Shown piece after piece: positions 7,930 to 16,717 of a DNA stretch of 64,000 nt. The DNA is taken from contig JAEWVF010000083.1 in the NCBI GenBank assembly GCA_023459215.1, positions 1-64,000 on the forward strand, read 5' to 3'. Position 1 is the first letter of the stretch; every line of letters begins with the position of its first letter. The translations under genes were made by a program, and so were the position numbers. The notes under the pieces were generated by a model that made no database searches, was not told where the DNA came from, and saw only the letters and a program-made list of their open reading frames with translations. This DNA is from Chloroflexota bacterium. Lineage in GTDB: Bacteria > Chloroflexota > Anaerolineae > Anaerolineales > Villigracilaceae.

Positions 7930-9171
7930 TTACGGAAGCAGGCGTTTGAGCAGATTTTTCATTGTGTTCCAACTTTGGTTTTCTCCTTTCTGCTGGCTGC
8001 GCATCTTCCGGCGCGACCCATCGCCTGCGGGGAGCGATTGCAAGGCCGCGGCCCAGTATAACAACCCCACACTCGTGGAGTAAGCTGGTGAATTAAGTTT
8101 GTCGGCCAACCCAAGCAATTTCTCAGGTTGGGCGGTGCGGACGGGCATTCCCAGCACCCGGCTGGCCAGGTTGCGAATGCCCGGCAACAGGCTGACGCCG
8201 CCGGTCAGGATCATTCCAGCGGGCAACAGTCCATCGTACCCGGAACGTTTGATTTCCTGCAAGCACAGGTCGAACATTTCTTCGACACGGGCCTCGATGA
8301 TGTGGGTCATATCCTGACGGCGGATTCGCACCGGCTGATCCTCGCCGAAGGGTGTAACCGTAAAGGATTCATCGGCCATCACTTCGGTGCGCAGGGAATG
8401 GCCATACTGTTTTTTGGCGTCTTCGGCCTGATTAATCGGCAGGCGCAGGCCATGGGCAATATCGGCGGTGATATGGTTGCCGCCCACGGCCAGCACCATC
8501 GTGTGCCAGACATCGCCGTTGACGTAGATAGCCAGGTCGGTTGTGCCGCCGCCAATATCGCAAACCACTGCGCCCATCTGGCGTTCAGTGTCGGTCAGCA
8601 CCACTTCAGCCGAAGCCAGCGGATTAAGCACAAACTGGGCAACTTCGACCCCGGCGCTGGCGACTGCATGGCGGATATTTTCAACCGTAGCCGAAGCGGC
8701 GGTGATAACGTGGGCTTCCACTTCCAGGCGATAACCGTGCATGCCAATTGGTTGGTGGATGCCGTCCTCGCCGTCGAGCATAAACCCGCGCTGGATGACA
8801 TGGATGATCTCGCGGCTGCTGGGAATGGCAACCGCGCGCGCAGCTTCAAGGGCGCGCTCGACATCGAGTTCATCGACCACATCGCCGGTCACGGCAACAA
8901 CGCCGCGGCTGTTGATCGACGAAACGTGCGCGCCTGCCAGGCTGACCAGGGCCGAATCGATTTTCAGGCCTGAGGTCTGTTCGGCCTTGGCGACCGAGCG
9001 GGCAATCGCCTGGGCAGCAGCGGTCAGGTCGACGATAACGCCCTTGCGAATCCCCTCGGAGGGTTCGACGCCAACGCCCATGATGCGCAAATTCTCATCG
9101 TCCTCAATGCGAGCGATCAAGGTGCAGATTTTGGTCGTGCCTACATCAATTCCGACTACGATATCATCCAT
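7930..9171 (-). CDS. ftsA: cell division protein FtsA
   Basis: This 413-residue actin-like ATPase anchors FtsZ filaments to the membrane. The N-terminus V-G-I-D-V-G-T-T-K is the phosphate-1 loop. D-I-G-G-G-T-T-D is phosphate-2, and I-L-T-G-G-V-S-L-L is the adenosine motif. The C-terminus ends in a basic amphipathic stretch (M-K-N-L-L-K-R-L-L-P), consistent with the membrane-targeting helix. I chose the ATG at 9171, which is preceded by AGAGG at 5 bp. The TTG at 9186 would add five residues without support. It lies between ftsQ and ftsZ in the standard dcw order. Confidence 0.97.
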   Translation of the reverse strand: MDDIVVGIDVGTTKICTLIARIEDDENLRIMGVGVEPSEGIRKGVIVDLTAAAQAIARSVAKAEQTSGLKIDSALVSLAGAHVSSINSRGVVAVTGDVVDELDVERALEAARAVAIPSSREIIHVIQRGFMLDGEDGIHQPIGMHGYRLEVEAHVITAASATVENIRHAVASAGVEVAQFVLNPLASAEVVLTDTERQMGAVVCDIGGGTTDLAIYVNGDVWHTMVLAVGGNHITADIAHGLRLPINQAEDAKKQYGHSLRTEVMADESFTVTPFGEDQPVRIRRQDMTHIIEARVEEMFDLCLQEIKRSGYDGLLPAGMILTGGVSLLPGIRNLASRVLGMPVRTAQPEKLLGLADKLNSPAYSTSVGLLYWAAALQSLPAGDGSRRKMRSQQKGENQSWNTMKNLLKRLLP

Positions 9172-9206
9172 AAGAGCCTCTGCCAAAGATTGAGTCTGGC
9201 GCTCCG

Positions 9207-10211
9207 TTAATCAGCCATGCGATAGAAAGGCGCGGACGGGTATTCGACGCTGATCAGCGCCGGCTGAAGGTCGCGGTTCATCAGGTAATTGACCATGCTC
9301 AAGTAAACGTTCAGTTTGACGGGCATATCTTCACCATCATGGCCAAAATAAGCCTGCCAGCCCATCGGGTCCTGCCAGCCCAGGCCATATTCAGGGTCAT
9401 AGACCAGGCTCGCGCCTTCAGGCATGGTCGGGGACAGGGCGGTAATGGCGCTGGCCATCTCCGCGCTCATAAAAGCGCGCGCGCCAATCGTCTGGGTGGC
9501 GTCAAAATTGATGGGCAACGGCGGCGCGCCCAGGGCTTCCACCACCGCCAACCCTTCGGCAGAACCGCGCGGCGGGAAGGCGTAGCCGTTGGCATCCACC
9601 CAAGTCACCTGCCCGGCCTGCTGCCAGGACAAAACCGGCACACGCTCACGCAAGTCGACAATCACCTCCGCCGGAAGGCCAACCTGAACCTTAACGCTGA
9701 CCAGTTCAGGGTAGGCAGCCAGCAGGTTGTATTCAATCTGGGCCGGGTTAATCGTAAAGGAAGGCTCATTCCAAACACCCAGGGCCGCCTGCAACTCCTC
9801 GACCTGGATGCGCTGGTTGCCGGTCACGGTAATCTGGTTGATGGCATACGCATCGCTGGTATACATGCCATAAATCAAACCCAGGCAGGCGACCAGGAAG
9901 AAGAACGAGATCCAGCGCGGGCCGTAGCTTAATTTAGGCAGGTGAATAGCCGGGATTTCGATGCCGCGCCCGCGCGAAGAGGCCGTGCGGCCATACGGCG
10001 CGCTCATGGCAATATCGTAACGGCGGCGCAAACGGCCGCGCGAGGCCGGAGTCACGCTCAGGGTCGGACGCTCCGTCTTGGCCTGCGTGGAAGCCGGCCT
10101 GGGCGTTACCAGCGACGATTTGCGTGTGATTTTATCCCGCCGCTTCTGTTCTTCTTCCCGTCTCTGCCGGATGGCCTCAGCGCGGGTAATGGTGACCGGG
10201 TCTCGACTCAT
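9207..10211 (-). CDS. ftsQ: cell division protein FtsQ/DivIB
   Basis: This 334-residue bitopic membrane protein of the divisome has a basic cytoplasmic N-terminal region of about 95 residues. One membrane segment follows (about residues 98-118, W-I-S-F-F-F-L-V-A-C). Next comes a POTRA domain starting I-N-Q-I-T-V-T-G-N-Q-R-I and a beta domain with V-D-L-R-E-R-V-P-V and V-D-A-N-G-Y-A-F. The start overlaps the ddl stop by 4 bp (ATGA), and GGAGG lies 5 bp upstream of it. The cytoplasmic tail is longer than in E. coli FtsQ. The position between ddl and ftsA is canonical. Confidence 0.95.
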   Translation of the reverse strand: MSRDPVTITRAEAIRQRREEEQKRRDKITRKSSLVTPRPASTQAKTERPTLSVTPASRGRLRRRYDIAMSAPYGRTASSRGRGIEIPAIHLPKLSYGPRWISFFFLVACLGLIYGMYTSDAYAINQITVTGNQRIQVEELQAALGVWNEPSFTINPAQIEYNLLAAYPELVSVKVQVGLPAEVIVDLRERVPVLSWQQAGQVTWVDANGYAFPPRGSAEGLAVVEALGAPPLPINFDATQTIGARAFMSAEMASAITALSPTMPEGASLVYDPEYGLGWQDPMGWQAYFGHDGEDMPVKLNVYLSMVNYLMNRDLQPALISVEYPSAPFYRMAD

Positions 10212-11335
10212 GACTGCCTCCGAAATTCGCGCACGGTGCGATCTCGTTCCGCCTTGCGTTCGAATGCCAATTCAACCAGGCGATTGATCAGGTTGGGGTA
10301 AGCCAGGCCTGATTCCTGCCAGAGTTTGGGGTACATGCTGATCCTGGTAAAACCAGGGATGGTGTTGATTTCGTTCAGGTAAATCGTGCCGCTGTCAGAC
10401 TCCAGCAAGAAATCGGCCCGGGCCATGCCGTAACAGTCACAGGCTTTGTAAGCGCGCAGCGCAACCTGGCGGATGGTTTCGGCCTGGGCGGGGCTGAGCG
10501 CCGCCGGGATGTTCAACTCGGAAGAATCGAGAATGTACTTGGCCTCATACGAGTAAAAATCTGCGCCGGGGACAATCTCGCCTGCTACCGAAGCCTGCGG
10601 ATCATCGTTGCCGAGCACCGAAATCTCGATCTCGCGCGGATTGCTGACGCCGCGCTCGATCAGGATGCGCCGGTCATACTGGGCAGCTTCGAAAAGGCCT
10701 TCCATCAGGTCTGAGCGGGAGCGGCACTTGGTAATGCCGACCGAAGAACCCAGGTTGGCCGGTTTGACAAACAGTGGATAAGCGGCCAGGCTTTCAGCGC
10801 GACGCACGACCGTTTCCATGTCGTTCTCAATATCCGAGCGCAAAACGGTAACGTAATCCACCACCGGGATGTCGTTGGCGCGCATGACATCCTTGAAAAG
10901 CGCCTTGTCCATCCCGACCGACGAACCCAACACGCCCGCACCGACATAGGCCACATCGGCCATCTCGAACAAGCCTTGCAGGGTGCCGTCTTCGCCATAC
11001 GTGCCGTGCAGCACGGGGAAATACACGTCCACATCGGCCACTTTCGACACCTGCCCGTCCTCGCCGATGATGGCAAACAAACCGGGGCGGGTCGGGTCAG
11101 CGCTCAGGAAAAACGGGTGCAGCCGCTCATACTCGCCCTTTTCGAAAGCGTCGAGCACATCCTCGCCGCCCAGCCAGGCCCCCTGATGGCTGATGCCAAC
11201 CTGGACGATGTTATACCGGGCCGGGTCGAGCACCGACAGCACCGAGCGGGCAGACATGAGCGAAACCTCATGTTCGCCTGAACGTCCGCCAAACAAGACG
11301 GCTACCGTTACCTTGCGGTCTGTCGATTCAGTCAC
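10208..11335 (-). CDS. ddl: D-alanine--D-alanine ligase
   Basis: This 375-residue ATP-grasp enzyme joins two D-Ala molecules for the peptidoglycan stem peptide. The N-terminal motif is L-F-G-G-R-S-G-E-H-E-V-S. H-G-T-Y-G-E-D-G-T-L-Q-G follows, and the C-terminal metal and substrate motif is L-N-E-I-N-T-I-P-G-F-T. I start it at the GTG at 11335, one base after the murB stop, with GGAG upstream. The longer frame to 11416 would run deep into murB and encodes unlike sequence. It overlaps ftsQ by 4 bp at its end. Confidence 0.97.
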   Translation of the reverse strand: MTESTDRKVTVAVLFGGRSGEHEVSLMSARSVLSVLDPARYNIVQVGISHQGAWLGGEDVLDAFEKGEYERLHPFFLSADPTRPGLFAIIGEDGQVSKVADVDVYFPVLHGTYGEDGTLQGLFEMADVAYVGAGVLGSSVGMDKALFKDVMRANDIPVVDYVTVLRSDIENDMETVVRRAESLAAYPLFVKPANLGSSVGITKCRSRSDLMEGLFEAAQYDRRILIERGVSNPREIEISVLGNDDPQASVAGEIVPGADFYSYEAKYILDSSELNIPAALSPAQAETIRQVALRAYKACDCYGMARADFLLESDSGTIYLNEINTIPGFTRISMYPKLWQESGLAYPNLINRLVELAFERKAERDRTVREFRRQS

Positions 11336-11336
11336 G

Positions 11337-12242
11337 TTACCACTCTCCGAGCAGTTCAACTTCCAATTCCAGTTGAACGCCAAATTTCTGCAAAACGGTT
11401 TCCTGCGCCAACTCAATCAGGGCGCGGACATCATCGGCGCTGGTTGCGCCTTCATTGACGAAAAAATTTCCATGCACCGGGCTGATCTGCACATTGCCGA
11501 TCCGTGCCCCTTTCAGCCCCGCGGCTTCGATCAACCGCCCGGCATAATCACCTGGCGGGTTTTTGAACATCGACCCCATGCTCGCGCCGGGCGGCTGGGT
11601 TGCCTTGCGACGCGCAACAAATTGGTCAATTGTAGTCTTTATTTCTGCGGGCTGGGCATTTTTTAACTTTATCTCAGCCGCCAGCACCATTGCCCGAACT
11701 TCGCCACGCTTGAGCACGCTGGTGCGATAGCCGTAGCCAAAAGCATCCACCGGCCACCAGGCACGGCCCGATTCGAGCAAAACTTCGGCGCGCAGCAGGT
11801 CGCGAGCCATATCGCCGCCAAACGCTCCGGCATTGCCATACACCGCACCGCCGAGCGTGCCTGGAACGGTCGCCGCCCATTCCAGGCCGGAAAATCCCTT
11901 GGCGGCAGCGCGATGGGCCAGGTTGGAAAAAACCACGCCGGATTCTGCCCAAATGACCGGTTGCGCGCCCTCGCGGAATTCGACCGCCTTGGCCCGGTTC
12001 AGGATCGCTACACCCCGCAGGCCTTTGTCGCTGACCAGGATGTTCGATCCACCCCCGAGCAGGGTCAGGGGCAGCGCCTCGCGCCAGCAAATCTGGACGG
12101 CGTCGGCCAGTTCTGTGGCGCTGGAAACGGTCACGAGCACATCCGCCGGGCCGCCGATGCGCGCGGAGGTATACGGCGCAAGAACAACGTTCTCTTGCAG
12201 CTTCACTCCAAAACGTTCACGCAAGGCGGTCAGGTTGGACAT
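11337..12242 (-). CDS. murB: UDP-N-acetylenolpyruvoylglucosamine reductase MurB
   Basis: This 301-residue FAD enzyme reduces UDP-GlcNAc-enolpyruvate to UDP-MurNAc. FAD-binding motifs are T-S-A-R-I-G-G-P-A and L-G-G-G-S-N-I-L-V, followed by W-A-A-T-V-P-G-T-L-G-G-A-V-Y-G-N-A-G-A-F-G. The active-site serine region is G-A-S-M-G-S-M-F-K-N-P. The arrangement and length fit a type II MurB, the short form. A GGAG box lies 5 bp before the ATG. It lies between a small unknown gene and ddl. Confidence 0.97.
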   Translation of the reverse strand: MSNLTALRERFGVKLQENVVLAPYTSARIGGPADVLVTVSSATELADAVQICWREALPLTLLGGGSNILVSDKGLRGVAILNRAKAVEFREGAQPVIWAESGVVFSNLAHRAAAKGFSGLEWAATVPGTLGGAVYGNAGAFGGDMARDLLRAEVLLESGRAWWPVDAFGYGYRTSVLKRGEVRAMVLAAEIKLKNAQPAEIKTTIDQFVARRKATQPPGASMGSMFKNPPGDYAGRLIEAAGLKGARIGNVQISPVHGNFFVNEGATSADDVRALIELAQETVLQKFGVQLELEVELLGEW

Positions 12243-12252
12243 CTGGCTCCAC

Positions 12253-12456
12253 TTATTTCTTGGACTTCGGGTCCTGCAAATGGCCGATCAGGCGGGCCAG
12301 GGTGCTGCGCGCTTCCTCGGGAGTTTCACCGGGGAAGACGCGAAACGGCCGGCGGCCCTCGCCGGGATCCGGGTCGGGAACGGCGCCCAAAACCATTTTG
12401 AGCGGCGGCAAACCGATGACATTGGATTCGTACTGGCGTTTGTTCTTCTCAGACAT
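12253..12456 (-). CDS. small hypothetical protein inside the dcw operon
   Basis: This 67-residue protein is charged and Pro-rich in the middle (D-P-D-P-G-E-G-R-R-P-F-R-V-F-P-G-E-T), with a predicted C-terminal helix E-E-A-R-S-T-L-A-R-L-I-G-H-L. It has no membrane segment and no family that I recognise. The ATG at 12456 has AGGAG immediately upstream, and the gene sits tightly between murC (32 bp) and murB (10 bp). Real translation and co-expression with the wall genes are therefore likely. Any function in wall synthesis is inference from position only. Confidence 0.7.
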   Translation of the reverse strand: MSEKNKRQYESNVIGLPPLKMVLGAVPDPDPGEGRRPFRVFPGETPEEARSTLARLIGHLQDPKSKK

Positions 12457-12488
12457 GTTCTCCTGCCTTTCCAAATAACGAGAACCTG

Positions 12489-13886
12489 CTACCCGCGTTG
12501 CTGCAAGGCGGCAAGCACCTGACGACTGACCTGATCGGCATCCCCGGCAGACAGCACCAACAAAACATCGCCGGGGCGTAATTTTGCGAGTAAAAATTCC
12601 TGAATATCATCCAGGCTGGCGACAAAGTGCACAGCCGGGTGACGCATCGCTTTGACAACCTGTTGGGCCGAGAAATCCTGCCGGGCTTCGCGCGCGGCAT
12701 AAACTTCGCTCACCACAACTTCATCGGCATCGTTGAAAGAAATGACAAATTCATCGAACAGAGTCTGGGTGCGCGAGTAGGTGTGCGGCTGCCAGCAAGC
12801 CCAGATGCGTTTGCCGGGGTAACGCGCCCGCGCCGCAGACAACGTCGCGCGGATTTCGGTCGGGTGGTGAGCGTAATCATCGATCACGATGATACCGTTG
12901 GCCTCGCCCTTGACCTCGAAGCGGCGGCCAGTGCCGGTGAACTTTCCCAGCGACAGGGCGGCTTCCTTCAAGGTCAAGTTCATCAAGCCGGCGATGGTCA
13001 GGGCAGCCAGGGCATTGCGCACATTGTGCAGGCCCGGAACGCGCAATTCAATCGTCGAGATGTATTGCACCAGGCCCGAAAGGCGCACCACAGCGTCGAA
13101 GGTGAAACCGCCCAGGGCATTGGGGCGCAGCGAGCGGGCAATCGTCCCTTCCCCGGCCTCGGTGCGGCCATCCGCCGAAATGCGATACCCAACCACGCGC
13201 TTGCCCATTCGGCGGGCTTCAGCCATCAGTTCGAAAGCGCCCATGTCCTCGGCGCAGGCAATCAGAGCGCCCTTTTGCGATACCAGCCCGGCAAACTCAA
13301 CGAACGCCGCCCGGAATTCGGCAGGGGTCGGGTAACAATCGGGATGGTCATGCTCGATGTTGGTCACAATGCCATAGACCGGCTGCAACCCCAGGAACAT
13401 GCGGTCATACTCATCGGCTTCGATGACGAAGGCTTTGCCCTGTCCGGCGCGGGCGTTGACGCCCATGTTGCTGGAGACGCCGCCGATAATGAAAGACGGA
13501 TCCTGCTGCATGTCAGCCAGCATCCAGGCAATCATGGCCGAGGTGGTGGTCTTGCCGTGCGTTCCGGCCACCGCGATCCCGATCCGGTTTTCCATCAAAC
13601 GCCCGAGGAAATCGGCCCGCTTGTAAACCGGGATGCCCGCCGCCAGCGCCGCCAGCACTTCAGGGTTGTCATCCGCGACCGCCGAGGAACGCACCACAAA
13701 ATCCGCTCCGCTGACCTGGCTGGCCTCGTGCCCGATGAACACCTTCGCCCCGGCAGCCTGCAAATCCGCAGCCAGCGGGGAAAGCGTCCGGTCCGAGCCG
13801 CTGACGACATACCCACTCTCCAAAAGGAGCCGGGCGATGGCCGAAAGGCCGCTGCCGCCTATGCCGATCATGTGAACGTGTTTCAT
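12489..13886 (-). CDS. murC: UDP-N-acetylmuramate--L-alanine ligase MurC
   Basis: This 465-residue Mur ligase adds L-Ala to UDP-MurNAc. It has a Rossmann start M-I-G-I-G-G-S-G-L-S-A, an ATP-binding G-T-H-G-K-T-T-T at 108-115, and central E-A-D-E-Y-D-R and H-D-H-P-D-C-Y motifs. The third domain contains D-D-Y-A-H-H-P-T-E-I. Length and domain order are standard. AAGGA lies 5 bp before the ATG, and the upstream cvpA-like gene ends 9 bp earlier. Confidence 0.98.
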   Translation of the reverse strand: MKHVHMIGIGGSGLSAIARLLLESGYVVSGSDRTLSPLAADLQAAGAKVFIGHEASQVSGADFVVRSSAVADDNPEVLAALAAGIPVYKRADFLGRLMENRIGIAVAGTHGKTTTSAMIAWMLADMQQDPSFIIGGVSSNMGVNARAGQGKAFVIEADEYDRMFLGLQPVYGIVTNIEHDHPDCYPTPAEFRAAFVEFAGLVSQKGALIACAEDMGAFELMAEARRMGKRVVGYRISADGRTEAGEGTIARSLRPNALGGFTFDAVVRLSGLVQYISTIELRVPGLHNVRNALAALTIAGLMNLTLKEAALSLGKFTGTGRRFEVKGEANGIIVIDDYAHHPTEIRATLSAARARYPGKRIWACWQPHTYSRTQTLFDEFVISFNDADEVVVSEVYAAREARQDFSAQQVVKAMRHPAVHFVASLDDIQEFLLAKLRPGDVLLVLSAGDADQVSRQVLAALQQRG

Positions 13887-13895
13887 GGCATCCTT

Positions 13896-14432
13896 CTAAA
13901 TGAAAACCACCAGAACAAAAATAAAAGCCAGGATGACGGCAAAATAAATCGCCGGTTCGCCCAGCAAACGCGGGGCCAGGAAGGGGATCAAATCCTGGGC
14001 GGCCTGCCCCATCGGGGAATTGGGGTCGGGCGGCAGGATGTAGTTGCCAAAAGGATAACCGGCCTGGTGCAGGTAAAACCAGAGTGTGCCAACAATCAAA
14101 TAACCGTTGAACGCGCCCAGGACGAAACCGAGCAAACCGTCCTGCAATTTTTCGCGGGCAGCCTTGGTCGCAAAACGCGGCAGGGCAACCGACTGGTAGC
14201 CGAAAAACACCAGCACCAGCACAATGATGACCCGCATCCAAAAAATGCCGCCGTCGGCCTGGTTGGCAACCATGTTGGCAATAAACGGCACGTAGTTCTC
14301 AAGCAAACGCATGAAAGCCAGGGCCAGGATCATGCTAAAGGCAACCAAAAGCTCCTTGGCCCAGCCGCGCATGGCGCCGATAATGCCAAACAAAACAACG
14401 AACATCCAAAACATGAAAGTCAGGCTAACCAT
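13896..14432 (-). CDS. CvpA-family membrane protein
   Basis: This 178-residue protein has about four hydrophobic segments (starting F-M-F-W-M-F-V-V-L-F-G, V-A-F-S-M-I-L-A, V-I-I-V-L-V-L-V-F-F and F-A-V-I-L-A-F-I-F-V). The pattern G-A-M-R-G-W-A-K-E-L near the first segment and D-G-L-L-G-F-V-L-G-A-F-N-G near the third is typical of CvpA/colicin V production proteins. These are inner-membrane proteins linked to envelope stress tolerance, with no fixed biochemical role. I chose the ATG at 14432, which overlaps the murG stop by 8 bp. The upstream extension lies wholly inside murG. A cvpA-like gene between murG and murC is not part of the textbook dcw set. Confidence 0.75.
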   Translation of the reverse strand: MVSLTFMFWMFVVLFGIIGAMRGWAKELLVAFSMILALAFMRLLENYVPFIANMVANQADGGIFWMRVIIVLVLVFFGYQSVALPRFATKAAREKLQDGLLGFVLGAFNGYLIVGTLWFYLHQAGYPFGNYILPPDPNSPMGQAAQDLIPFLAPRLLGEPAIYFAVILAFIFVLVVFI

Positions 14433-15528
14433 GCTTTTGCGCTCCAGCCAGGCCATAAAGGATGCCGGCAATCTCCTCGGCAGCGCGCGGTTGTTGCAAT
14501 CCGCGCATGGCCTTCGCCATCGATTCCAGTTTTTCAGGCGTTTCGAGCAGCTTTTCAACCGTCAGGTGCAAACCGCTCTTCAATTTCGCATCTTCGATTA
14601 CCAGGGCCGCGCCGCGGTTGGCCAGGTAATCGGCGTTAACTTTCTGGTAGCGCCAGGCGTGCGGGTAAGGAACCAGGATGGCCGGCAGACCAAACAGCGG
14701 CAACTCGCCCAAAATCGAGGCCCCAGCGCGGCAGATCACCAAATCCGCCGCAGAGAGGGCTGCGCCCATTTCGGCGTGCAAGTAAGGATACGGGTGATAG
14801 CGCTCCGCCAGGTTGCCGGATAAATTCTCGGCGTGTTGCTGCACGACCGGCCAATCCAACTCACCGCTGATGTGAATCACCTGCATCCGCTCCAAGAGGG
14901 TCGGCAGGTGCTCCAGGAGCGCCAGGTTGATCGAACGAGCGCCCTTGCTGCCGCCAAAAACCAGCAAAACCGGCAGGTCGCCGTGAATATTGAATTCTTT
15001 GCGCGCGCGATTGCGCTTCCAGGAGGCCAGGTCGGCGCGAACGGGGTAGCCGGTGGCGCTAATCTTGCCCTGCTGGCGGAAGAACATGCGCGAGGTTTCG
15101 GTGGTCACCGCAATGCGCGAGGCGAAATAGGACAGGAGTTGCAGGGCCAGACCCGGTTCGATATCCGGCACATACAGCAGCGAAGAAATTTTCAGCCCGG
15201 CCAGCGCCATCGGCACAGCAACGTAGCCGCCGGTGAAGAAAAGCGCGTCCGGTTTGAAACTCTCAAGGATACGGCGTGAGGCGAAAAAGCCCTTGATAAT
15301 CGAGAGCAGGTTTCCGGGCAGGCGTTGTAAGCCAACGCCATGCACGCCCGCCGCCGGGATGGAATCGTAAGGAATGCCCGCCCGTTCGACCAGGCCAGCT
15401 TCCATTCCATCCACACCGCCGACCCACAACACTTCCGCGTTGGGGTCCTGCGCCAGGAGGGCTTTATGAACGGCTAATGCGGGATACACCCCGCCGCCGG
15501 TTCCGCCCGCGCAAATCAAGTACCGCAC
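14425..15528 (-). CDS. murG: UDP-N-acetylglucosamine transferase MurG
   Basis: This 367-residue GT-B glycosyltransferase makes lipid II from lipid I at the inner membrane face. The G-rich loop C-A-G-G-T-G-G-G-V-Y-P-A-L-A lies at the N-terminus, the second loop is F-G-G-S-K-G-A-R-S-I-N, and the donor-site region is C-R-A-G-A-S-I-L-G-E-L. The start is a GTG at 15528 with GGAGAG 6 bp upstream. It overlaps the 3' end of ftsW by 65 bp, which is long but well supported on both sides. Confidence 0.97.
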   Translation of the reverse strand: MRYLICAGGTGGGVYPALAVHKALLAQDPNAEVLWVGGVDGMEAGLVERAGIPYDSIPAAGVHGVGLQRLPGNLLSIIKGFFASRRILESFKPDALFFTGGYVAVPMALAGLKISSLLYVPDIEPGLALQLLSYFASRIAVTTETSRMFFRQQGKISATGYPVRADLASWKRNRARKEFNIHGDLPVLLVFGGSKGARSINLALLEHLPTLLERMQVIHISGELDWPVVQQHAENLSGNLAERYHPYPYLHAEMGAALSAADLVICRAGASILGELPLFGLPAILVPYPHAWRYQKVNADYLANRGAALVIEDAKLKSGLHLTVEKLLETPEKLESMAKAMRGLQQPRAAEEIAGILYGLAGAQKHG

Positions 15529-16717
15529 CGAATTCTCTCCGTTCTGAGCGCTCCGTCTGGGGCTTTTGCTGCCGCGAGACGTTCAGTAAAATGCCAATCG
15601 CCATCAAAGAAACCGTCATACTCGAACCACCTGCGCTGATGAAGGGCAGGGCATTACCGGCGAAGGGCATCAGGCCAACCATGACCAGGATGTTGATCGC
15701 CGCTTCAGTCGCCAGCCAAAAGGTCAGGCCGGTTGCGAGCAAATTTCCGAGCAAGTCGGGCGCCTTGGCCGCAATCCGCAGGCCGCGCCAGACAATACCG
15801 GCATACAACAAAATCGTTCCCAACGCGCCAAGGATGCCAAGCTCCTCGGCGATTACTGCAAAAATGCTATCGGTGGCCGCCAGGGGCAGGCCGAGGTACT
15901 TGGTATCGGCCCGGCCAATCCCAACCCCGAACCAGCCGCCCTTGACGATAGCTTCGAGCGAGCGGCGGACATGATAGGAGGCTTCCAGGGGATTCTGGAT
16001 GCCGTTCAGATAGGAACCCATGCGGTCGCGGCCCGTCGCGCTGACCTGGACAACCAGAATGCCGACCACCAGCGCAACCACAAACAGGAAAATAATCTGG
16101 CGCAAGTCGCCGCCGGCCAGGAAGAAAAGCAGTCCGCCCAGCAGGAACACGGTGGCCGTGGCCGAAATGTCCGGTTGCAGGTAAATCAAACCGCCGATCA
16201 TCCCCAGGATGACCGCCATCGGCAGCAGGCCCCAGGTAATGTCATGGAACTGTTCGCGTTTCGAGTGCAGCCAGACCGCAAGATAGATTACCGTTGCCAC
16301 CTTGGCCAATTCGGAAGGCTGGATGGAGCCTTCGATCAGACCGCGGATGGAACCAAGACGCTCGTCGCCAACCAGCAGAACCGCGACCAGCAGGGCCAAA
16401 GTCCCGAACATGACCGGCAGGATCAGCGAACGCCAGTAGTGATAATCGATGCGCGACAGGATGTACGCCACCGCCGAACCCATGAAGACCCACAAAACCT
16501 GACGGAAAAAGATATGCCAGGGGTCGCCATGCTGGGTGAGTGAGAAATCCGGCGAGGCGGAAAAAACCATGATCAGGCCGAAGGTCAGCACCGCCACCAT
16601 GATCAGGAGCAGGGGCAGGTCTACAGAACCGCCCAGCTTGCGCATCGCATTCGAGATGGATTGCGGCTGGTCAACCGCCGGGGCTACCGCAGTGCTTCGG
16701 AAAACTCGAGTACCCAT
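15464..16717 (-). CDS. ftsW: SEDS-family glycosyltransferase FtsW
   Basis: This 417-residue polytopic membrane protein polymerises septal peptidoglycan together with the class B PBP encoded further upstream in the operon. About ten hydrophobic segments are visible. Conserved SEDS motifs include Q-P-S-E-L-A-K, L-Q-P-D-I-S-A-T, G-G-W-F-G-V-G-I-G and D-S-I-F-A-V-I-A-E-E-L-G, with P-F-I-S-A-G-G-S-S near the C-terminus. The ATG at 16717 overlaps murD by 34 bp. An internal ATG at codon 25 is an alternative start. A basic C-terminal tail of about 35 residues overlaps murG. Confidence 0.95.
   Translation of the reverse strand: MGTRVFRSTAVAPAVDQPQSISNAMRKLGGSVDLPLLLIMVAVLTFGLIMVFSASPDFSLTQHGDPWHIFFRQVLWVFMGSAVAYILSRIDYHYWRSLILPVMFGTLALLVAVLLVGDERLGSIRGLIEGSIQPSELAKVATVIYLAVWLHSKREQFHDITWGLLPMAVILGMIGGLIYLQPDISATATVFLLGGLLFFLAGGDLRQIIFLFVVALVVGILVVQVSATGRDRMGSYLNGIQNPLEASYHVRRSLEAIVKGGWFGVGIGRADTKYLGLPLAATDSIFAVIAEELGILGALGTILLYAGIVWRGLRIAAKAPDLLGNLLATGLTFWLATEAAINILVMVGLMPFAGNALPFISAGGSSMTVSLMAIGILLNVSRQQKPQTERSERREFGAVLDLRGRNRRRGVSRISRS

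Noticed and set aside
7841..7972. N-terminal extension of FtsZ by 44 residues
   Set aside because: It would overlap ftsA and lacks family similarity, whereas the inner ATG has a near-perfect ribosome-binding site.
12627..14639. Long plus-strand frame of 670 codons opposite murC, cvpA and murG
   Set aside because: It has no recognisable domain, is rich in His/Gln/Arg, and mirrors well-supported genes on the other strand. It is a GC-rich shadow frame.
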